Source of the DNA: an uncultured Rickettsiales bacterium
GTDB lineage: Bacteria > Pseudomonadota > Alphaproteobacteria > Rickettsiales > UBA1997
Direction of reading: 5' to 3'
NCBI GenBank assembly: GCA_951801155.1
Contig: CATOLK010000077.1
Coordinates: 1-5,614, forward strand
DNA length: 5,614 nucleotides
The position numbers were made by a program, and so were the translations under genes. The stretch's first letter is position 1; each line of letters starts with the position of its first letter. The notes beneath the pieces are model-generated. The model saw nothing but the letters and a program-made list of their open reading frames with translations, searched no databases and was not told the DNA's origin. Shown piece after piece: positions 1 to 5,484 of the stretch.

Positions 1-996
1 AAGAGTTTCTATGGTTATATTATTGTAATTTTTTATATCATTACTAATTTCTTTTATTACAATTTTAGCAGCCGTATCCTCTGTAAATTTTTCAAAATTT
101 TTCTTAAATTTTTTTAAATTTAAATTATTTTTTTTATAAAATTCTATAAAATCTTTTTGTTCATTTGTTAAAAATATATTTTTAATTTCCTCATAACTAT
201 TAGTTTTTTTTATGATTTTATTAGTTTGTTTATCGTTAAAAATAACTCTATCGGATGTTAAAATCACTATTTTTTTATTATTTTTAAAATTTTCTCTTTT
301 TAATTCTTTTATTATTTCTTTGTAAGCAAAATTTGTTCTATTTCTAATGTAAGCAAGTGTTGTGCCTAGAACAACAATTATATCATGACTGATATTTTCT
401 CTGAAGTTTATTTCTTTATTAAAATTATCCATATTGCTTATCATTTCTCTAACTTTATTTATATTTTTATCAGTAATAAAGCTTTGCAATCCAGTATGCC
501 ATCTCTCTTCACAATTTTTTGTATTTCTATTAAAAAATTTAATTTGCGTACTTGCCTGTAAGAAATATAAATAATATTTTTTATCATATTTTATACTATT
601 TGGTTTTAAATCTATTTTACTTAAAGCAATCCTTATAATTTTATCAACTTTTTCAAAAAAATCATCATTATAAATTCCAGCTTCCATTATTAATTCAAAA
701 ACTTGTTTTTGCGTTTTTAAACTCCAGTTTGTCTTTTCCTTAAACATTTCTTTAAATTTTTTATTAAATATTTTCTTTCTTTCTATTATATCTATATTCT
801 TTAACTCCGCTGGTGTAGTAGTTGAGTTTGAATATAATTTTTTAATTTTTTTATTAAATTTTTTTTCTTTATTCTCTATAAAATTAACATCTTTCTTAAT
901 AAAAATCAAGTCTTGATATTTTCTACCAAAATTTACTGTCTCTTTTTTTATAGAAGCCAAGTGTAATTGCAAAACTGTAAAAAATATAATATACAT
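1..996 (-). CDS. Uncharacterised protein, N-terminal 332 codons (runs off the window)
   Basis: An uninterrupted reading frame of 332 codons starts at ATG 996-994 and is still open at base 1, so the C-terminus is missing. The N-terminus (MYIIFFTVLQLHLAS) is hydrophobic and could be a signal peptide or membrane anchor, although it lacks the usual positive n-region. Residues 15-100 are rich in Lys, Asn and Glu. Around residues 166-170 is an EERWH motif. At about 204-209 a beta-strand-like IIVVLGTT is followed by AYIRNRTNFAYKE, then KIVILTSDR near 247-255, which reads like alternating strand/helix units of a Rossmann-type fold. I have a weak impression of a YdcF/DUF218-like layout or of hypothetical proteins in intracellular alphaproteobacteria, but I cannot name a family. 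No Shine-Dalgarno sequence precedes the ATG. The frame stays open for another 13 codons upstream (back to TAA 1038-1036) without an ATG, GTG or TTG. The gene is very probably real; its function is unknown. Confidence 0.8.
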   Translation of the reverse strand, partial: MYIIFFTVLQLHLASIKKETVNFGRKYQDLIFIKKDVNFIENKEKKFNKKIKKLYSNSTTTPAELKNIDIIERKKIFNKKFKEMFKEKTNWSLKTQKQVFELIMEAGIYNDDFFEKVDKIIRIALSKIDLKPNSIKYDKKYYLYFLQASTQIKFFNRNTKNCEERWHTGLQSFITDKNINKVREMISNMDNFNKEINFRENISHDIIVVLGTTLAYIRNRTNFAYKEIIKELKRENFKNNKKIVILTSDRVIFNDKQTNKIIKKTNSYEEIKNIFLTNEQKDFIEFYKKNNLNLKKFKKNFEKFTEDTAAKIVIKEISNDIKNYNNITIETL

Positions 997-1018
997 ATAA
1001 ATAAATATATTAAATCTA

Positions 1019-1063
1019 TTTACTTTACTTGTAAGTTACATATTTTACTTTAAAAGTTTACTT
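1019..1063. repeat. Four copies of TTTACTT upstream of the uncharacterised gene
   Basis: The heptamer TTTACTT (AAGTAAA on the coding strand) begins at 1019, 1024, 1044 and 1057, mixed with short inverted halves such as ACTTGTAAGT. The cluster lies 23-67 bases upstream of the ATG at 996, where operator sites often sit. The sequence is low in complexity and A+T-rich, so chance repetition is quite possible. No regulator is implied by anything else in the window. Confidence 0.35.
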
Positions 1064-1120
1064 GAAAATAATTGTTTTTATTATTAATAATGTAAATAAA
1101 TAAATATTTATAAGAGGTAA

Positions 1121-1207
1121 GGAAGGCAAATAACCCAAATTAACCTACTTAAAACTGCTATCTTTCGATCCTGATTTATTCATAGGCAAAATGCCTATTT
1201 GTCTTCC
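1121..1207 (-). ncRNA. ffs: Small signal recognition particle RNA (4.5S RNA)
   Basis: This is the RNA scaffold of the signal recognition particle. It binds Ffh, and the complex with FtsY delivers ribosomes making membrane and secreted proteins to the inner membrane. Read on the minus strand, the conserved domain IV tip is present: TCAGG, then ATC-GAAA-GAT (3 bp stem with a GNRA tetraloop), then AGCAG. These match the two sides of the Ffh-binding asymmetric loop. In E. coli the tip is UCC-GGAA-GGA, so both stem sides have changed together. The RNA ends pair as GGAAG/CTTCC and CAAATA/TATTTG with one A.C mismatch, closing an 87-nt rod. An inner CCTA/TAGG helix flanks TGAA, recalling the GUGAA element of alphaproteobacterial SRP RNAs. 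A promoter is correctly spaced upstream. The exact 3' end is uncertain and could extend a few bases toward 1112. Confidence 0.88.
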
Positions 1208-1214
1208 AGTAATG

Positions 1215-1243
1215 ATTTTAATATATTAAAAAATAAAAGTCAA
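1215..1243 (-). promoter_or_regulatory. Sigma70-type promoter of the SRP RNA gene
   Basis: On the minus strand a -35 box TTGACT (1243-1238) is followed by a 17-bp spacer and a -10 box TAAAAT (1220-1215). Seven bases later comes the G at 1207, the first base of the SRP RNA closing helix. The optimal spacing and the agreement with an independently predicted RNA 5' end make this the best supported promoter in the window. Confidence 0.72.
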
Positions 1244-1331
1244 TCAATTCAAATATATAATTGCACTGTCCATCTATATATCAAATTATTAAATAATTAA
1301 AATATTTTTTTATTTAATATCTTTTAATTCT

Positions 1332-1425
1332 TGGATTCCAGATTAACAATTTCTAAATAGACAAATTTATTAAGAAATCCTAATTTGGAATGACGTAAAT
1401 AACGGAAAATTAAAGAATAAACAAT
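1332..1425 (+). repeat. Dispersed palindromic repeat, full copy with tail
   Basis: The left part (1332-1395) is a long imperfect palindrome. TTCCAGATTA pairs with TAATTTGGAA, and ATTTCTAAATA pairs with TATTAAGAAAT, giving a hairpin with TGGATTCC and GGAATGACG ends. A non-palindromic tail follows (AATAACGGAAAATTAAAGAA region), and that tail recurs at 5513-5546 and, inverted, at 2799-2838. The reverse complement of 1340-1395 matches 5559-5614 at 49 of 56 positions. It resembles the non-autonomous palindromic elements of intracellular alphaproteobacteria. It lies 32 bp past the pgi stop codon, where its hairpin could form the 3' end of the pgi mRNA. No transposase is present. Confidence 0.85.
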
Positions 1426-1457
1426 TATATTAAAAGTAAAATTAATGCTATTTTTTA

Positions 1458-2681
1458 TTATATTTTTTCAAGCATTTGGTGTGCCAAAATTTTTCTTTCC
1501 TCAACAGCAGGTTGACCAAATGGATTAATATTATTCATTTTTCCAACAATTATTGTTTCTATCATATATTGCATCATTAATTGAGATAAACATCTTTCAT
1601 TTAATTCTTTTATTTTTATTGTCCTTACAGGAAGATTCCTTCTATTTAAAACCTCAACTGTACTATCCGCTTCAATATTAATAATATCATCAAGATTTTT
1701 TCCAACTAAATAATCAAATCCATTATTATAACTCTTCTCTATAGTTAGAGAATTTTTATCGCTTTCTTTTGTTATGAAAGTAAAGAATAAATTCCTTGGT
1801 CCATCCATATATAATTGCAATTGACTATGTTGATCTATTGTTCCTATAGCGTCAATAGGAAGAATACCAAAACTATTTTTTCCTAAAGATTCAGCCCATA
1901 ATTGTCTATACCATTCTGTCAATTTTTTTAATCTATCTATATAAGGCATAACAACACTACCAATTACTCCATTATTATATAATTCGTCCTGTTTTGCACA
2001 AGCTTCCGTAATAGAATTATCAGTATCATTAAATAAATATTCCATTGTATCAATTGCTCCCAGTCGAATTTCTTCTATATTAAGTCCTGCAATACAAGCT
2101 GGAATTAATCCAACATTAGATAAATAGGAAAATCTTCCACCTATACAATTTGAATGTTCTAAAGTTTTTGCATTAAATTCTTTTGCTAATTGTGTTAATG
2201 GACTATCTTTATTTTCTGTTAAAAAGAAAAAATGTTTCCCAATGGCATTAGAACCTAATTTTTCTTCAACCATTTTCATTAAAATTAATGTTTGAGAAAT
2301 ACATTCTATAGTTTTTCCAGATTTACTGATCATTAAAAAAGCGGAATTTCCAAAATCTATATTATTAAATATATGTTCTAAAGTATGACTATCAATATTT
2401 TCTAAAATTTCAACTTTATCTTGAAATTTTAATGATAAAAGTGTTTTAGCACCTAAACTTGATCCACCAATTCCTATTACATATAATTTTTTGAAGTTAT
2501 CGTTAATAAAATTGCTAAAATCTTTAATCTCTTTTAAATCGTCTTTTTCATAAGCTATAGTTAATGCTTTATAGTCTGGAATTGTGTTTAGCTCAGTTTT
2601 TAATTCATTTACTTTACTTTTTGCTAAATTTAAAACTTTGCTACCATCGATGTTTAAAATATTTTGGTTGTATAATAACAT
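1458..2681 (-). CDS. pgi: Glucose-6-phosphate isomerase
   Basis: Cytosolic enzyme that interconverts glucose 6-phosphate and fructose 6-phosphate in glycolysis, gluconeogenesis and hexose supply to the envelope. Numbered from ATG 2681, the 407-residue protein has two SIS-type sugar-phosphate domains: GIGGSSLGAKT (70-80), phosphate-binding SKSGKTIE (119-126), GGRFSYLSNVG (181-191), EWYRQLWAESLGK with the likely catalytic Glu264, DQHSQLQLY with His285, and the C-terminal NPFGQPAVEERK with the catalytic-type Lys397. It belongs to the short bacterial Pgi class, not the roughly 550-residue E. coli type. The residue before the Lys is Arg where Gly is usual. The frame is also open from TTG 2705-2703, which would add eight residues (MQLKNNQN). 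I prefer the ATG, although neither start has a Shine-Dalgarno sequence. Long spacers lie on both sides, so it is probably transcribed alone. Confidence 0.96.
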   Translation of the reverse strand: MLLYNQNILNIDGSKVLNLAKSKVNELKTELNTIPDYKALTIAYEKDDLKEIKDFSNFINDNFKKLYVIGIGGSSLGAKTLLSLKFQDKVEILENIDSHTLEHIFNNIDFGNSAFLMISKSGKTIECISQTLILMKMVEEKLGSNAIGKHFFFLTENKDSPLTQLAKEFNAKTLEHSNCIGGRFSYLSNVGLIPACIAGLNIEEIRLGAIDTMEYLFNDTDNSITEACAKQDELYNNGVIGSVVMPYIDRLKKLTEWYRQLWAESLGKNSFGILPIDAIGTIDQHSQLQLYMDGPRNLFFTFITKESDKNSLTIEKSYNNGFDYLVGKNLDDIINIEADSTVEVLNRRNLPVRTIKIKELNERCLSQLMMQYMIETIIVGKMNNINPFGQPAVEERKILAHQMLEKI

Positions 2682-2755
2682 ATTTTGATTATTTTTAAGT
2701 TGCAATAACTGTATTGTATGAATTAAAATTTAAAAATCAAATAAAATTTATATTT

Positions 2756-2769
2756 CTGGCATTGCCCAG
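2756..2769. other. Small G+C-rich hairpin in the pgi leader
   Basis: CTGGCATTGCCCAG folds into a 5-bp stem (CTGGC with GCC-AG, one bulged C) around an ATT loop. It stands out as a G+C-rich patch in an otherwise A+T spacer, 75-88 bases before the pgi ATG. On the plus strand it is followed by TTTTTATATTTTTT, like a terminator, but no plus-strand gene ends there. Its role is unknown; it may be a leader structure or a repeat relic. Confidence 0.3.
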
Positions 2770-2798
2770 TTTTTATATTTTTTAATATAGCTTATTTA

Positions 2799-2838
2799 TG
2801 TTTATTTTTTAGTTTTCCGTTATTCATGTTATTTCAAT
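2799..2838 (-). repeat. Decayed copy of the dispersed repeat (tail part)
   Basis: Read on the minus strand, this stretch matches the tail of the repeat at 1384-1423 at 33 of 40 positions, including the exact core AATAACGGAAAA. Six of the seven differences are transitions. The palindromic half is not recognisable. The GGAATGACG end has decayed to GAAATAACA, so this looks like an old truncated insertion, inverted relative to 1332-1425. It lies between the candidate pgi promoter and the pgi start codon. Confidence 0.65.
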
Positions 2839-2843
2839 TTGTA

Positions 2844-2864
2844 ATTATATCAGTTTACTGTCAA
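2844..2864 (-). promoter_or_regulatory. Candidate extended -10 promoter for pgi
   Basis: The minus strand carries TGATATAAT (2852-2844), a perfect TATAAT with the TG of an extended -10 element, which can work without a -35 box. A perfect TTGACA (2864-2859) lies only 9 bp upstream of the TATAAT, too close to act as its -35. Transcription from here would start near 2837 and leave a leader of about 155 nt containing the decayed repeat and the small hairpin. Such boxes arise easily by chance in DNA this A+T-rich. Confidence 0.45.
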
Positions 2865-2902
2865 TTTTCTCTTCTTATTATTCCTATAAAGCATAAATTT
2901 TT

Positions 2903-2998
2903 TTAATATAAATAAAAAATACTACTCAAAATCAAAGATATCAAACCGATAAAAAAACTATCAAAAATAAGTAGAATAACGTACCAAAAAAATATCAT
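2903..2998 (-). CDS. Possible 31-residue hydrophobic micro-protein after rdgB
   Basis: ATG 2998-2996 opens a 31-codon frame ending in TAA 2905-2903. It starts 9 nt after the rdgB stop codon, and AGG (part of that stop region) sits 8 nt upstream as the only Shine-Dalgarno-like triplet near a start in this window. The product is almost wholly hydrophobic (MIFFWYVILLIF..., then IGLISLILSSIFYLY) with a single Asp at residue 13, enough for one membrane-spanning helix or a bent hairpin. It is in the same frame as rdgB, so readthrough of the rdgB TAG would attach it as a membrane tail. T-rich DNA tends to encode such peptides by chance and 31 codons is short. I do not recognise it. Confidence 0.25.
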   Translation of the reverse strand: MIFFWYVILLIFDSFFIGLISLILSSIFYLY

Positions 2999-3007
2999 TA
3001 CACAAAC

Positions 3008-3616
3008 CTAAATTTCAAAGCTTTCTTCAAGCCAATTTTTAAATTTAGCTAAAGCTCTTGCTCTATGACTTATAGAATTTTTTTCATCTGTTGAAAATTC
3101 TGCAAAAGATTTATTATATCCTTCTGGTATAAAGATAGGATCATAACCAAAACCATTATCTCCACTTGGTGGAAATCTCAAATTTCCTTTTATTTCTCCC
3201 AAAAAGGAATTATGTGTTTTTTTATCAAAATCATAATAAGTCATACAACAAAAAAAACTTGCAGAATAATCATCTGTATTTTTATATTTTAATAAAAGAT
3301 TAATCGCGTTAAAAACAAAAGAAAAATCTTTTTTTTCACCATTATTAAACCTTCCTGAATATATTGCGGGGAAACCATCTAAAGCATTGATTGATAATCC
3401 AGAATCATCGGCTATACTTGATATTTTTAATTTTTCTGCATAATATTTTGCTTTTTCTAAAGAATTTTCCTTAAATGTTTTACCTGTTTCCTCTGGTTCA
3501 TCTATTTTGTTAAAATCCGCTAAAGAAAATAATTTTATATTTCTAAAATTTTCAAATAATTTTTGAAATTCTTTTACTTTTCCTTGATTGCTGGTAGCTA
3601 ATAATATATTTTTCAT
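3008..3616 (-). CDS. rdgB: XTP/dITP pyrophosphatase (RdgB/HAM1 family)
   Basis: Cytosolic house-cleaning enzyme that hydrolyses dITP, ITP and XTP to the monophosphate plus pyrophosphate, keeping deaminated purines out of DNA and RNA. The 202-residue length is normal for the family. Visible motifs in order: N-terminal TSNQGKVKEF (8-17), the base/phosphate loop; EPEETGKTFKENSLEKA (40-56) with metal-binding acidic residues; ADDSGLSINALDGFPAIYS (69-87), including the catalytic-type Asp pair; GDNGFGYDPIF (152-162); and SHRARAL (183-189), which recognises the purine ring. All key motifs are intact. The ATG at 3616 lies 25 bp after the nadK stop, so the two genes are probably co-transcribed. No Shine-Dalgarno sequence is visible. 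The stop is TAG, and the frame continues into a hydrophobic ORF. The symbol follows the family. Confidence 0.95.
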   Translation of the reverse strand: MKNILLATSNQGKVKEFQKLFENFRNIKLFSLADFNKIDEPEETGKTFKENSLEKAKYYAEKLKISSIADDSGLSINALDGFPAIYSGRFNNGEKKDFSFVFNAINLLLKYKNTDDYSASFFCCMTYYDFDKKTHNSFLGEIKGNLRFPPSGDNGFGYDPIFIPEGYNKSFAEFSTDEKNSISHRARALAKFKNWLEESFEI

Positions 3617-3641
3617 AACATTTATATTTTTATTTATAAAA

Positions 3642-4424
3642 CTATAAAAATTGTTCTTTCATTATTTTTTCATCAAATGGCATATCTATGTCAAATAATA
3701 ATTTAGTATTTATATTCTTTTCAACTTTAGTTTTTGCATAAATTATATTTTTATATTCTATATAATCAATAAAAGCGTTGATTTTTCTATCTTTAAAATA
3801 ATTAATTTCAAATTCCAATTCATTATCATTTTGTAATATAATACTTTTAAAAGTTCTTGGTCTAAATGGACTTATAGTTGATAATATTACATTATTAGAA
3901 GTATGTGGAATTATTGACCCTCCTACTGAACTATTGTAAGCTGCGCTACCAGTTGGTGTACAAATTATTAAACCATCACCAACATAATTTTTTAATCTGT
4001 ATTTAGAGTTTATTTTTATATTTATATTGCAAGTTTTATACATGCTCCTAATAAGTGTTAATTCATTAAATGAATAATCTATAAATTCTTTTTTATTAAT
4101 ATTGATTATTTCATTTTTTAAAGGATTAATAGTGATAGATGTAGAATTCTCTATTTTTTCAATTAAATCAACTTTTTCACAATTTAAATTATTTAATAAA
4201 AATCCAATATTTCCATAATTTAAGCCAAAAAATGGAATATCAAACTCATAATAGTTATGTAAAGCCCGTAACATAAAACCATCACCACCTAATACAACAA
4301 AAGCATCTATATTTTTTACATCTTTCTTTTTTTTAATACTTATAGCATCGTATCTATTTAAAATATACTCTTTAATTTCTTTAGCTTTTTTATATATATC
4401 AGTGCAAAGAATACCAATTTTCAT
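3642..4424 (-). CDS. nadK: NAD kinase
   Basis: Phosphorylates NAD to NADP with ATP (or polyphosphate in some family members), the only known route to NADP in bacteria, hence normally essential. The 260-residue protein matches the short alphaproteobacterial form. It has the GGDG motif (46-49, catalytic-type Asp48) in VVLGGDGFMLRALH, GNIGFLLN (71-78), the FNELTLIR segment (119-126) with the NAD-contacting Asn-Glu pair, VGDGLIICTPTGSAAYN (148-164), and SPFRPR (185-190). It ends in LLFDIDMPFDEKIMKEQF, the characteristic alphaproteobacterial tail. Nothing is missing. It starts at ATG 4424, only 26 bp beyond the hairpin that follows tpiA, and rdgB follows 25 bp downstream. It therefore probably forms an operon with rdgB and depends on readthrough of the hairpin or on a promoter within tpiA. 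Also called ppnK. Confidence 0.96.
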   Translation of the reverse strand: MKIGILCTDIYKKAKEIKEYILNRYDAISIKKKKDVKNIDAFVVLGGDGFMLRALHNYYEFDIPFFGLNYGNIGFLLNNLNCEKVDLIEKIENSTSITINPLKNEIININKKEFIDYSFNELTLIRSMYKTCNINIKINSKYRLKNYVGDGLIICTPTGSAAYNSSVGGSIIPHTSNNVILSTISPFRPRTFKSIILQNDNELEFEINYFKDRKINAFIDYIEYKNIIYAKTKVEKNINTKLLFDIDMPFDEKIMKEQFL

Positions 4425-4450
4425 AAAATAAAATTTAATTTAATAAATAA

Positions 4451-4473
4451 AACTAGCATATAAAATGCTAGTT
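4451..4473 (-). terminator. Rho-independent terminator-like hairpin after tpiA
   Basis: AACTAGCAT and ATGCTAGTT form a perfect 9-bp stem around a 5-base loop. On the minus strand the stem is followed by TTATTTATTAAATT and preceded by an A-rich run, so it would work after tpiA, whose stop codon is about 10 bp upstream. The plus strand also has a T-rich tail, so the structure looks bidirectional. Because nadK starts only 26 bp later on the same strand, it may act as a partial terminator (attenuator) or an mRNA end stabiliser. Confidence 0.75.
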
Positions 4474-4482
4474 TTGTATTTT

Positions 4483-5259
4483 TTATAAAGAATTTATAAC
4501 TATATTAAAAAATTCTTCTCCTTTAAGACTTGCTCCACCAACTAATACACCATTTACTGATTTTAAGCCAGTGATATCTTTAGTATTTGAAGATTTTACA
4601 GAACCACCATATAATACATTTATATCATTTTCTGTTAAATTATTTTCTTTCGCAAGAACTGTTTTTATATAAGAATTAATTTCTTCGATTTCTTCTAAGG
4701 TTGGAACTTTTCCGGTACCTATTGCCCAAACTGGTTCATAGGCTATAATAACTCTTTTTAAATCAAGTCCTTCTGTAGATTCTAAAACCTGTTTTTCAAT
4801 AAAAGTTAAATGTTCATGTTTTTCTCTAATTTCAAGAGACTCTCCAACACAAACTATAGGAATTAAATCGTTATTTAAAGCATTTAAGGCTTTTTTTGCA
4901 ACTATTTCATTTGTTTCTTTTTCGAATTGTCTTCTTTCTGAATGTCCTACTATAGTATATTTTACATTAAATTCTTTTAACATTATAGGACTTGTGTTTC
5001 CAGTAAAAGCACCTTTATTTTCTTGATGACAATCTTCTGCTCCTATAAATACTTTAAAGTTATCATTATTATACTCTTCGGCTATTTGTTGAGCATAAGG
5101 GATATAGATTGATGGTACACAGATTAATATGTCTGGAATTTTTTCATTATCTTTATTTTTAAAATCTTTTACTTTTTCAAAAAAATCGTTAAACCAAGTT
5201 TCGATATCTTTTTTGGAACCGTTCATTTTCCAATTGCCAGATATAATTCTAATATTCAT
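4483..5259 (-). CDS. tpiA: Triosephosphate isomerase
   Basis: Cytosolic (beta/alpha)8-barrel enzyme that interconverts dihydroxyacetone phosphate and glyceraldehyde 3-phosphate in glycolysis and gluconeogenesis, normally a homodimer. The 258 residues are typical. Catalytic features are complete: GNWKMNG (8-14) with Asn9 and Lys11, GAEDCHQENKGAFTG (73-87) at the dimer interface loop, VGHSERR (104-110) with the electrophile His106, AYEPVWAIGTGK (173-184) with the base Glu175 and the mobile loop, YGGSV (217-221), and GVLVGGASL (237-245) holding the phosphate. The start at ATG 5259 gives the expected distance to the first motif. The gene has its own candidate promoter and is followed by a strong hairpin, suggesting a largely monocistronic message with some readthrough into nadK-rdgB. 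No Shine-Dalgarno sequence is visible. Confidence 0.97.
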   Translation of the reverse strand: MNIRIISGNWKMNGSKKDIETWFNDFFEKVKDFKNKDNEKIPDILICVPSIYIPYAQQIAEEYNNDNFKVFIGAEDCHQENKGAFTGNTSPIMLKEFNVKYTIVGHSERRQFEKETNEIVAKKALNALNNDLIPIVCVGESLEIREKHEHLTFIEKQVLESTEGLDLKRVIIAYEPVWAIGTGKVPTLEEIEEINSYIKTVLAKENNLTENDINVLYGGSVKSSNTKDITGLKSVNGVLVGGASLKGEEFFNIVINSL

Positions 5260-5286
5260 CTTTGATTATTTTTGTTAAATATATTT

Positions 5287-5316
5287 AATATATAATTAAT
5301 TTTTTGTAAAAAGCAA
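5287..5316 (-). promoter_or_regulatory. Candidate tpiA promoter
   Basis: On the minus strand TTGCTT (5316-5311) and TATATT (5292-5287) are separated by 18 bp. A start near 5280 would give a leader of about 20 nt before the tpiA ATG. Each box differs from consensus at only one or two positions, but TATATT-like sequences are common in this A+T-rich spacer. Confidence 0.45.
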
Positions 5317-5484
5317 GTAAATTTCTTATAGTTGCTAATTTGCAACATATTTGGGAAAAACTTGTATTAAATCTCTTGTGTAAAACTTTCTATATATGTA
5401 TTTAATAATTTTTATTTTTATATATTTTTTTCATTAGATTTGTTATTTTTTTGATTTTTATTTATTATTAAAGTAATCTATTAC
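5317..5484. other. A+T-rich spacer with no recognisable gene
   Basis: This part of the spacer upstream of tpiA holds only short reading frames and no tRNA-like fold that I can see. The one local structure is a small hairpin, GTTGC-TAATTT-GCAAC, at 5331-5346. A 30-codon minus-strand frame (5348-5256) overlaps the tpiA start codon but has no supporting features. Confidence 0.6.

Noticed and set aside
1..996. Pseudogene status for the uncharacterised gene
   Set aside because: All 332 codons were translated by hand with no stop or frameshift; the missing end is due only to the window edge.
1121..1207. Plus-strand reading of the SRP-like hairpin
   Set aside because: The structure is self-complementary, but only the minus strand carries TCAGG...GNRA...AGCAG and has a well-spaced promoter.
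1100..1260. tRNA or tmRNA gene in the pgi downstream spacer
   Set aside because: No T-loop, anticodon arm or CCA-end acceptor pairing could be built; the TTCGATCC on the plus strand is the complement of the SRP tetraloop region.
1240..1331. Classical pgi terminator in the A+T stretch downstream of the repeat
   Set aside because: Only A/T-only inverted repeats (AAATAA...TTATTT) are present, with no stable G+C stem; the repeat hairpin at 1332-1395 is the better candidate for the mRNA end.
2682..2705. Upstream TTG start for Pgi adding eight residues
   Set aside because: The added residues are low-complexity (Gln, Asn, Lys), no Shine-Dalgarno sequence supports the TTG, and an ATG in the same frame gives a normal short Pgi. 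It is kept only as an alternative.
2939..2956. Terminator after rdgB (GATA...TATC with T-run)
   Set aside because: The stem is only 4 bp with a T-rich loop and lies inside the micro-ORF; too weak to call.
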